The position numbers were made by a program, and so were the translations under genes. Of a stretch of 64,000 nucleotides of DNA, positions 56,440 to 64,000 are shown in pieces (positions within the stretch are counted from its first letter, which is position 1; each line of letters starts with the position of its first letter). Source of the DNA: Xylogone sp. PMI_703 (lineage: Eukaryota > Ascomycota > Leotiomycetes). The notes under the pieces are model-generated. The model was not told the DNA's origin. It did no database searches and saw nothing but the letters and a program-made list of their open reading frames with translations. The DNA is taken from the NCBI GenBank assembly GCA_021399445.1, contig JAJTUQ010000001.1, positions 7,750,001 through 7,814,000 on the forward strand, read 5' to 3'.

Positions 56440-58173
56440 TTATCGGGATATGATTACCATTGGCTTTATATTGGGATGCGGTACTGCTTCAAATTTGTGG
56501 AAATCAAGCTTATAGTCGGGCCCAATATTGATATAGGCACCTTTATTCTCAGTGCTATCGCAATACCTTGGCGCGGAAAAGACTAATAACGAATTAATAT
56601 AGCACAAAGGAGTTTGATGCTTGGGATCTTACCTGTAATACATTTCCCATCATGTTCTTCTTCATAACCTTCCATTCTGACTTCGTGACTTCTGATAATT
56701 GCTTGGAGACCATTATTCTCACAAAATTTCTTTGTAACATCTGGACCAAACTGCATGCCTACACCACGCTTACTTGGGCCTCGGCCAGGTGCAGTCTGCG
56801 GATCAGTCCAGAGCATTTCCATCATTAACCCAGATTGTCCGGGTTGGCGTTGATTGTGTCTGTTCAACTTTCTGATATCATCTAATGTGACCTTGTCATC
56901 TGAAAACAGCCCACCATGTAGAACAAGATATCTTTTCCCGACTAAAGTAGCCAGAGGTAGGGCAGAGAAGCTCTCTGAAAATAACTTAAAAACTCGCTCT
57001 GTGGATTAGTTTTTAGTATGAGGATAGATTAAAAGACAGTGATACCCCTCGCCGGGTTGATACGAGGAGGGATGTGACGTACCATTATATTTGGCTTTGC
57101 ATTCACCTTCAAAGCCATAGACTCTGTTCATATCGTCCGTTTCGTGATTTCCTCTATTCAGGAAAAAGGCAGATGGACGGAGCCATTTATACGCATACAA
57201 TAGAAGTGCAATTTCTGTAGACCAAGAACCTCGATCAACAAAGTCTCCGTTAAACAAGTAGTAATGCTTTTCTGTAGGCAACCCGTTCAGGCGGAAAAGT
57301 TCCATCAAGTCAAAGTATTGTCCTAAAACAGTTAAGTTAGTATGCTGTCTGGTTCATAGTTTACTAGCACTAACCGTGTGTATCGCCACAAACAGTAAGC
57401 TGTTTGCCGTCCTCAACCTCTAGTTCTACCATTGTCGGCTCATCATATACGATCTTCTTAACCGCAATGATAATTTGGTAGACATATTTTTTATGTATCC
57501 TTTTGCCATTCTTGAATCGCTCTATCATATCGGTGATGAATTCAGCAGTCATTTCGTTTCCAAGTCGAACTCCATCATAGTCATCCTCAACAACCATGGA
57601 ATCAAGATCCAATCCTTCCGCAGCTGAAGGCTCATCACCAACCTCTATTGCCCGGAAAAATTCAAGCCTCCGCACAATCTTTTCGCATTCTGCCAACTTA
57701 AGCTTCGCATCTTTGTCGTTCGGAGCCTTTTTCACGACAGTTTTGAAGTCTTTCAAAGCATCCTTAGACCTTAATATCGCGGTATAAGCAACAGCGCGGC
57801 GGTAGTATGCCTTGAAATGGTCAGCTTTACCAATCTACATGAAATACCCATGATATTCGAAATTTAGTATTAATTTAGGATCCCATACCTTCACAAAATT
57901 TGGGTCTAACTCTATCGCCTTCGTTGCATCTGCTATTGCATACCCATAGGCCTCAGATTTGATATTTGCCTTTTAAACGGTTAGTCACGCGAGTAGCTGA
58001 GAGAAGACGATGTAGAGCCATACCTGAGCTCTATTTGAATAGTATGAAGGCTGTTTTGGATCCAGTTCGATCGCCTTGGTATATTTTTCTATTGCTAACG
58101 GCCAATCATGGGCCGCAAATGCTTTGTTACCTTCATTTTTTAGGGCAACGGCTTCCTCCTCAGCGGATGTCAT
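56440..58173 (-). CDS. PPT1: Serine/threonine protein phosphatase 5 (TPR-PPP, Ppt1)
   Basis: PP5 dephosphorylates Hsp90-associated proteins and co-chaperones. Six exons, 58173-58024, 57969-57889, 57834-57375, 57322-57083, 56998-56633 and 56582-56440, encode 479 aa. The N-terminal TPR domain covers about residues 5-125 and includes ALKNEGNKAFAAHDWPLAIE and YTKAIELDPKQPSYYSNRAQ, with later repeats KAIELDPNFVK and HFKAYYRRAVAY. The PPP catalytic domain has GDTHGQYFDL, GDFVDRGSWS and RGNHE, plus LVLHGGLF and IRSHEVRMEGYE. The C terminus has YCDSTENKGAYINI and FEAVPHPNIKPM. Metal-binding Asp and His residues of GDxHG, GDxxDRG and GNHE are all present. Introns are 54, 54, 52, 84 and 50 nt. Confidence 0.96.
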
Positions 58174-58584
58174 CTTTGATCAACTCCTATTTTGTTGATC
58201 TGTAGTCTTATAACCAGTTATCCACTGTTATTATGGTGCTGTTATTTGAAACCAACTACTAAAAGTGGTAATCTCGTGCTGAAGCCACCCTCACTAAGAC
58301 AGTGGCATTTGGGGTTTTGCTTTCTGCGGAGTGTCGTAGCGCTAATAAAGAAGCATCTAGATTGATTAGATTAGTGCCACCCAAGACAACAGGGGTAAGA
58401 TCTTATCGATTGCCGCAATTTTATTTATCCGACCGCCGATAACCTCGTGCCTCCATGACTACGACCTCCTCTCTTTTGTCCTCCCTTTGTATTAAACGCG
58501 ATATACAACACAAATATGAACTACGACCTTTTATAGGCCTTGCGCCATAAATAATTTATCTCCTTAGTATACTTAGATACCAGA
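58174..58584. promoter_or_regulatory. Divergent promoter PPT1 / ESS2
   Basis: 411 bp separate the two divergent starts. No element is assigned with confidence. Confidence 0.45.
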
Positions 58585-59949
58585 ATGAGTATGGAACTCA
58601 CAAAGTCCACGGCTCTGGTCCATCGGAGGCCCGATTCTGAATTAATGCCACCCCCTCCGAAGCGCATCAAGAGACCCAAGAATGTTATCGATGAAGAGTC
58701 GTATACGGACGCCATATCCGAGATCATTGCACGCGACTTTTTCCCCGGGCTGCTAGAAAGTGAAACTCAGCAAGAATATTTGGATGCACTTGAATCCCGC
58801 GATGGAGCCTGGATTGCAAGTGCCAGTCGCAGGCTTGCACATGTCATGACGCCGGGGAGACGGGTAGGAAGAAGAGGAACGTCATTGCAAACACCAATTC
58901 GGGCCTCCGACACCCCCCGAAGTTATGCTGGAGACACTCCTGCATCTGTAGTATCCGATGCGACGGTCTCGACGCAGGCAACTGCCACGAAGATAGACAC
59001 AAACATGAGTCTGGACAAATTTCAATCTCTATACACGAGCGAGGATAATGAAAGCTTTTATAAGCTTATAGATAAGCAAAATCAAAAGCGAGCAGAGAAA
59101 TATGCCTGGATGTGGAGGGAAAACAAACTCCCATCAAAAATGATGCTGAAACAAAAAGAAGTTGAGACGAAACTTCTCGAATCAGGGAAATCCCTTATAG
59201 ACGATGGTGGCAAGAAGGATAGGTTAGCCATTCAAGATGCCAACGAGAAGTCCGCGAGGCCTGATGCTTGGAAGTCGAAGCCAAACAATGAGCTTATGTT
59301 TCGTGCTGAGGGAGTAGAGGATACTCATGAAACTGTTGCTCAGAAAGCTCAGAATGACTCAAGAGCACCACCGAAAGCTGTTTCATACAACAATACCAGG
59401 TTTCAACCGGACTCTGTAGTAGAGGGTGGCTCGGATATACCCCCCTCGCCATCTCTCTCTGCAGTCAGAGACGCAATTGCTGGTCAACGACGAATGACCG
59501 AATCCGAATCAGGTATTAGCGGAGCTGAAACGCCCCGCGTCAACGGATATGCCTTTGTAGACGATGAAGAACCCGAACCCGAACCCTCTATTCCAAGCCC
59601 CACTATCAACCTTGGGAAAGGAGAGGCAGTGAAGAATCCTTTTATTATAAAGGAGCAGAGCAGGAGGGAAGCACTACACCACAGAATGGTCGACAAAAAC
59701 GCACAGTCAAAGCGTGCCTCCTCTAAAATTGGAATGACTGGCAAAGTTGAACAGACTCCTGTGCCTAAGTTTCCGAGTAGCCCAAGAGTTGGCTCTGGGC
59801 AACTTACTCCCGCAGCACAGCGTCTTTGGAGCCGTGTCGGCAATAATAGTGGTTCCAGAACGCCGAGTGCTTTTGGCGTGAAGACTCCAGGCACCGTTAG
59901 AACAAAATCAGGGTTAAGATCGGGATGGACTCCGAGCGGGAAACCATGA
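58585..59949 (+). CDS. ESS2: Splicing-associated nuclear protein ESS2/DGCR14 (Bis1)
   Basis: ESS2/DGCR14 is a nuclear protein of late (C-complex) spliceosomes, conserved from fission yeast Bis1 to man. The gene is a single exon of 454 aa. The N-terminal family signature is clear: KRPKNVIDEESYTDAISEII, ARDFFPGLLESETQQEYLDA and LDKFQSLYTSEDNESFYKLI. DKQNQKRAEKYAWMWRENKL follows, then the conserved W-S-K-PNNELMFRAEGV, the NTRFQPDS patch and, near the C terminus, TPAAQRLWSRVGNNSGSRTP. The remainder is Ser/Thr-Pro-rich. Two ATGs lie two codons apart at the start, and the first is used. Confidence 0.92.
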   Translation: MSMELTKSTALVHRRPDSELMPPPPKRIKRPKNVIDEESYTDAISEIIARDFFPGLLESETQQEYLDALESRDGAWIASASRRLAHVMTPGRRVGRRGTSLQTPIRASDTPRSYAGDTPASVVSDATVSTQATATKIDTNMSLDKFQSLYTSEDNESFYKLIDKQNQKRAEKYAWMWRENKLPSKMMLKQKEVETKLLESGKSLIDDGGKKDRLAIQDANEKSARPDAWKSKPNNELMFRAEGVEDTHETVAQKAQNDSRAPPKAVSYNNTRFQPDSVVEGGSDIPPSPSLSAVRDAIAGQRRMTESESGISGAETPRVNGYAFVDDEEPEPEPSIPSPTINLGKGEAVKNPFIIKEQSRREALHHRMVDKNAQSKRASSKIGMTGKVEQTPVPKFPSSPRVGSGQLTPAAQRLWSRVGNNSGSRTPSAFGVKTPGTVRTKSGLRSGWTPSGKP

Positions 59950-60563
59950 TCTTGATTTCGTATGTATAGGAACAACGGAGTTGTAGGGAACGGGGATACC
60001 TTTGGAATTATATCTTACGAATGTACTATACACAAAACTGGCAGTTGTAGACTATCTAATAATAGAGCAATGACATTGAATAAGCCATGGTGACAAATCA
60101 TACTACGGAGTACCAATAGGTTCAAATGAAAAGGGTGCTATGTAGAAAACATGTACCTAAGTTATGGATTATGACAATAACTTTAAGATCTATCTTATAT
60201 ATGTTATGTGCCATATTACATTTATGCAGCTCGTTTCAATATCGGTAGCCATACTATCATTGGATTAATTGAACTACTCCTGTACAGTTAAGGGGAGGGG
60301 ATATATGTATGGATTATGGAAACCCCGCGCGCTGGAAAACAGCGGAGGGCTGAGGCAGAAATGGGATAACTTCAAAGGTAATGCACATCAATCGATATTA
60401 GAGCATGATACTTTGACATTTTGTATTGTGGGTTTCTAGCTAGCTACCCTAAAGCCTTGTGGCTCTTTGAGAGTCCCCAATCATCCCAGTCATTATTTCA
60501 TGGCAATACCAACGCTAACCTATTCCATTGTGAAGAAAGAATAACCCACCACAAATATTTAGT
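59950..60563. other. Intergenic between convergent genes
   Basis: 3' flanks of ESS2 and eEF1B-gamma, AT-rich. A GCGCGCT patch lies near 60327. No coding signal is seen. Confidence 0.5.
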
Positions 60564-62160
60564 CTATTTGAAGACCTTACCGTCAGCCCATGGGTACTCC
60601 TTGCCGTTAACGACAACTGGCTTCTCCCAGGTCCATTGGTCTTCAACGAACTGCTTGTCCTCTGGCTTGTTCTCATCAAGTCTTGTGAACTCGTAGCTCT
60701 CATAGTCTGGAGCGACATCGAAGGCTGGAAGAGCCTCGTGGCCTCGGATGACAAAGGCTCCTTGGATGACGGAGTCGTTTGCCTGTCCGTAGACGGAAGC
60801 GCATCCGAAGATGTACTTGCGGGATGCCTCAAGACGGGCGAAGAAGCCTCCAATCAAGTTAGAGGTCATGAAAACCTGAGTGAGCTCCTCAGGGTACTTG
60901 TAGTCAACTCTCCAGAGGGAGTACTCATCTGGCTTGTAGTTCTCCCAGAACCACTTGAGAGCAATAGGGGTATCATTGTTGGAATATTGACGCTTCCACT
61001 CATCAAGGACAAGTGTTGGCTTTGGAAGAGCCTCGAGAGGGTGCTTTGCTTTTGGAGCAGCTGGGGCTTCCTCTTCCTCTTCCTCAGCCTCCTTAGCCTT
61101 TGGCTTAGGTGCAGCCTTTGGTGCAGCTTCCTTCTTTGGCTGCTCTGGCTTCTTTGGTGGCTGATTCTTAAGGGCTTCCTCAACTAGGACTGCCTTTCCA
61201 ATAACCTCAAGGTAGGATGGTTGGTTGGTAATGGTCTCAAACCAACGGGCGGTGTTGGGGTTCTCAGCGCGCCATTTCTTGTCGAGTAAGTATTGGAAAC
61301 CACGGGTGATGATGCCGGCGCCGAAAAGATCAGCAAGAGTGATACGCTCGCCAGCAAGGTATGTGTTGTGCTTGAGGTGCTCCTCAATGACGGCAATAGC
61401 CTGATAGGATGCCTTTTGACCATCCTCAACTGATTTCTTGTTGTATGGGTCACGGCCGATAAGAGGACGGAAATATTGACCTAGCTTTGGGAGAACCTCA
61501 AAGTTAAAGAAGGACATCCATTTCAGGATGGTAGCATAGCTTTTGCAACAGTTAGTAAAAAATTCCACTAAAAATCCGAAATAACATACTCTTGCTTAGT
61601 TTTGCCAAGGAGAGTGGTCTTCTCGTTCTGGGAGGTAACTACATCACATTGTCAGCTATGACTCACAGGCAAATTTATGCTGCAATCAAGTAATATGTGA
61701 ACAAGAATAAAGCTCAGAGTCTAAATTAAACTCAACAAGGATGATTTAGACAGGGATAACTGAAATAAATTTTGTATCTTTCATCATAGCGGGGTAATTG
61801 CGGCAAAAAAACATGCGATATGGGCCAAAAAAGCCAACTGATATTTATTAACGTACCGTAGATGGCAATGGCAATAGCTTCGTATAGAGTGAACCCATCA
61901 GTACCAACGAAGGAAGGGATTTGCATCAGTGGGTTGATTTTCTCATATCCAGCAACAGGGCCCTTGGCGACTGGAGTGTCGACAATCTCGAGTTCGAGAT
62001 TGTTGGCATGCGCAGCTACGCGAATACCAACAGAGCGGGGGTTTCCCTATAAGCAAAACGCATCAGCTCATGCTCGAATTCAGGTAGAAAAGTATAAAAA
62101 TTGTCTAGAAAGATGCATAATACATACCTCTACGGTATAGAGCTTTCCGATGGGTGCCAT
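60564..62160 (-). CDS. TEF3: Elongation factor eEF1B gamma subunit
   Basis: eEF1B-gamma is the structural subunit of the eEF1A nucleotide-exchange complex. Exons 62160-62128, 62046-61857, 61638-61590 and 61539-60564 encode 415 aa, the typical length. The GST-like N-terminal domain reads MAPIGKLYTVEGNPRSVGIR and INPLMQIPSFVGTDGFTLYE, then ILKWMSFFNFEVLP and AGERITLADLFGAGIITRGF. A Lys/Pro/Ala/Glu-rich hinge (KNQPPKKPEQPKKEAAPKAA, then a run of Glu) leads to the conserved C-terminal eEF1G domain: KHPLEALPKPTLVLDEWKRQ, YSNNDTPIALKWFWENYKPD, SLWRVDYKYPEELTQVFM, and TWEKPVVVNGKEYPWADGKV. The 218-nt second intron is the longest of the gene. It shares a 250-bp divergent promoter with uS9m. Confidence 0.95.
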
Positions 62161-62410
62161 TTTTGCAACGTGGTGTGTCTGTTACAAAAAAAGTCTCTGC
62201 TTGGAGGGGGAGGGGGAAAAAAGATAAAAGTTGGGTACAAAATTGAAGTGGGATTTTAGTAGCTGCAGCACGCTAAACTTGGAAAGGACCTAGCCTCTCT
62301 TTCCACCCACGTGATATCAACCTTTTTGACAACCGAAGTTCATTGGAAACCTCACTTCACCAAGGACGATTTCTTGAAAGGGCCCAATTGAACGGGCTCG
62401 GCCGTGAAAG
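62161..62410. promoter_or_regulatory. Bidirectional promoter eEF1B-gamma / mitochondrial uS9m
   Basis: The 250-bp gap contains CACGTGAT at 62308-62315 (reverse ATCACGTG, Cbf1-type), about 95 bp before the uS9m ATG. It links a cytosolic and a mitochondrial translation gene. Confidence 0.55.
62308..62315. promoter_or_regulatory. CACGTGAT (Cbf1-type E-box, reverse)
   Basis: Exact core match in the shared eEF1B-gamma/uS9m promoter. Confidence 0.5.
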
Positions 62411-63429
62411 ATGAAGGTAGCCCTGCTTCCCCTCGGTCTGAGGGAAGGCATCCAACGTGCGTGTATCACTCGGCCTGTGAGAATACCATGTTTGCAACAG
62501 CGAACCCTCGCCAAGCAGTGGCCCAAACCGTTCTCGACCTCGTCGCAATTGAGAGCTGGAATTGCCGCCCAGGAGATCGATTTTAAGAAGATACAAGATG
62601 GACAAGGGAATGGGGACATGATATATGCTCGATTAGTACCTACCTCGCCTTCATACTTCACCGCAATGCCCACCTTTACGGACGACTATCTTTCTCTCCA
62701 ACGCCTTCTCGAGCGATACGCCTCGTTACCAACTGTAGAACCAAGCGAAGCCCCTCAAATATCATGGCGAACACTAGCTGAATACAAAGATATGCTGGGA
62801 GAAGCCGTGAAATCCGCCAAATATCGCAAGATCATCCATATCCTGCAACGACTCAACCGGATCCATCCGACGCTGATGCCCCCTGAAGTGAAAGATGCAA
62901 TTAATCTATATAAGAGAGATATAAATCCTGCGGAAAACGTCCCGAATCCTATAAAGATCGACCGATTCGGCAGGGCAATGGCTCATGGGAAGAGAAAGTC
63001 ATCTACTGCAAGGGCCTGGGTTGTCGAGGGCAGTGGAGAAGTGCTGGTGAATGGCAAGACGCTTGCGGAGGCTTTTGGTAGGGTGCATGACAGGGAGAGC
63101 GCTATCTGGCCGTTGAAGGTCACGGACAGGTTGGATAAGTACAACGTATGGGTACTAGTGGAAGGAGGAGGAACTACCGGACAAGCAGAGGCCATCACCT
63201 TGGCTGTAGCGAAGGCATTGCTTGCCCATGAACCAGCGCTCAAGCCGGCATTAAGAAGAGGTAAGCAATTTTCTCTTTGCTAACTGGATTACCCCTGAAC
63301 GTTCTTTATTTACGCGAGAACTAACACTATCTTACAGCCGGTTGCGTGACTCGTGATCCTAGAAGAGTAGAGAGAAAGAAGCCAGGACACCTAAAGGCCA
63401 GAAAGATGCCAACTTGGGTAAAGAGATAG
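62411..63429 (+). CDS. MRPS9: Mitochondrial small-subunit ribosomal protein uS9m
   Basis: uS9m is a component of the mitochondrial 37S ribosomal subunit whose C-terminal tail reaches the P-site tRNA. Exons 62411-63260 and 63338-63429 (77-nt intron) encode 313 aa. The first 45 residues are basic, Ser/Thr-containing and lack acidic residues except one, consistent with a mitochondrial presequence ([20 protein letters not shown]). A fungal-specific middle region follows. The uS9 core begins near residue 190: [40 protein letters not shown] and [20 protein letters not shown]. It ends, across the intron, with the basic tail [20 protein letters not shown] and a terminal Lys-Arg. The G|CC split codon at the intron restores LRRAGCVTRD. 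Confidence 0.94.
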
Positions 63430-64000
63430 AAGTGGTTGTATGTATTATCATTGTACGGAATCGCCAGGTATTCAAAAAAAGGGACTGGGGAAATTACATG
63501 TCCAAACAGCGGGAAATTTTCGCTTCTTGTACAAATAAATCAAGCGGTGTTGTCTTTATAATGTCAGATGATGCCAGATTTACGACCCGGGATAGATATC
63601 AAGCTGGTGATGGCAGTCTAGGAAGAAAGTATTAGGCGGTCAGATAGACTTGGAGGGAAGGCAAAAAAGGAGAGCTGGTCACCTCTTACCTTGATTGTCA
63701 TACCCCCCCTTATTTTTGCCACTCTGCTACCTAGATGGATCAAAAAGAAACTACTTCTTTCATCCCTTCTCTGTGTGCCTGCATGTTATTCTGGTTTCAG
63801 TCGGTGCTGCTTCTACTTCTATATTTCCCCTTTATGCAAGTGACTCAAGAGGAACAGAGAATGCAATTACTGCCATCACTCTCCTCATGCGATGAAACAT
63901 GCAGAACGGAAGCAGCCTATGATTTGCATCTTTGTTAATCTCCTCGGTATTGCATTTCATTGGGTGTTTTCGACTTCCTCGTTGAAGGCATGTACAGGAA
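63430..64000. other. 3' flank of uS9m, no further gene seen
   Basis: About 570 bp to the right edge. Open frames at 63414-63635 and 63695-63938 lack motifs. The T/C-rich stretch 63690-63830 could belong to a promoter or 3' UTR of a gene outside the window. Confidence 0.4.

Noticed and set aside
1..64000. Transposon, RIP-mutated repeat or CRISPR array
   Set aside because: I saw no terminal repeats, transposase or reverse-transcriptase motifs, no strong AT-biased decayed repeat and no regularly spaced repeats.

Overview
The window is nuclear DNA of a filamentous ascomycete (Pezizomycotina). Genes carry short GT-AG introns, mostly 41-65 nt, with CTAAC/CTGAC-like branch sites. ATG101, the fungal-type RFX regulator, MID1, a DUF1770 protein and a calmodulin-kinase-kinase-like kinase are all present. 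Protein resemblances make a Leotiomycete (Helotiales-like) host plausible, but no marker here proves the class. I see no rRNA, recognisable tRNA, CRISPR array or intact transposon. All gene models were spliced by hand from family resemblance, reading frame and splice signals; no searches were run.

Left part (1-24.8 kb), compact housekeeping genes: the 5' part of prephenate dehydratase (-), eRF1/SUP45 (-), a DUF1770 protein (+), a WHIM-type chromatin protein (-), ribosomal protein uL2 (+), adenosine kinase (+), an EST1/SMG7-like protein (-), a ZNF511-like zinc-finger protein (+), ATG101 (-), PEX3 (+), TRAPP subunit BET5 (-), a CaMKK-like kinase (+), BUD31 (-), complex I LYR subunit NDUFA6 (+) and RPC19 (-).

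Middle part (24.8-44.6 kb), very gene-poor: only three genes in about 20 kb. They are an unrecognised 439-aa disordered protein (+), a SAT4/HAL4-like kinase (-) and a forkhead factor (-). Each has kilobases of non-coding upstream DNA holding strand-consistent pyrimidine-rich leaders, simple repeats and repeated GTAC-rich palindromes. This is typical of regulator genes with long promoters and 5' UTRs.

Right part (44.6-64 kb), compact again: MID1 calcium-channel subunit (-), YOP1 (-), RFX regulator (+), KIN17 (+), SPT4 (-), POP8 (+), protein phosphatase 5/PPT1 (-), ESS2/DGCR14 (+), eEF1B-gamma (-) and mitochondrial uS9m (+).

Many neighbours are divergent pairs sharing 250-600 bp promoters: eRF1/DUF1770, EST1-like/ZNF511, ATG101/PEX3, BET5/CaMKK, BUD31/NDUFA6, SPT4/POP8, PPT1/ESS2 and eEF1B-gamma/uS9m. 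An RTCACGTG (Cbf1-type) element recurs in five promoter intervals. Small-scale curiosities include 4-nt first exons (ATG+G), a 5-nt last exon in eRF1, one GC-AG intron and an unexplained short minus-strand frame upstream of RFX1. I found no convincing new multi-gene system; the most novel material is the palindrome-rich gene-poor block and the unrecognised 439-aa protein.
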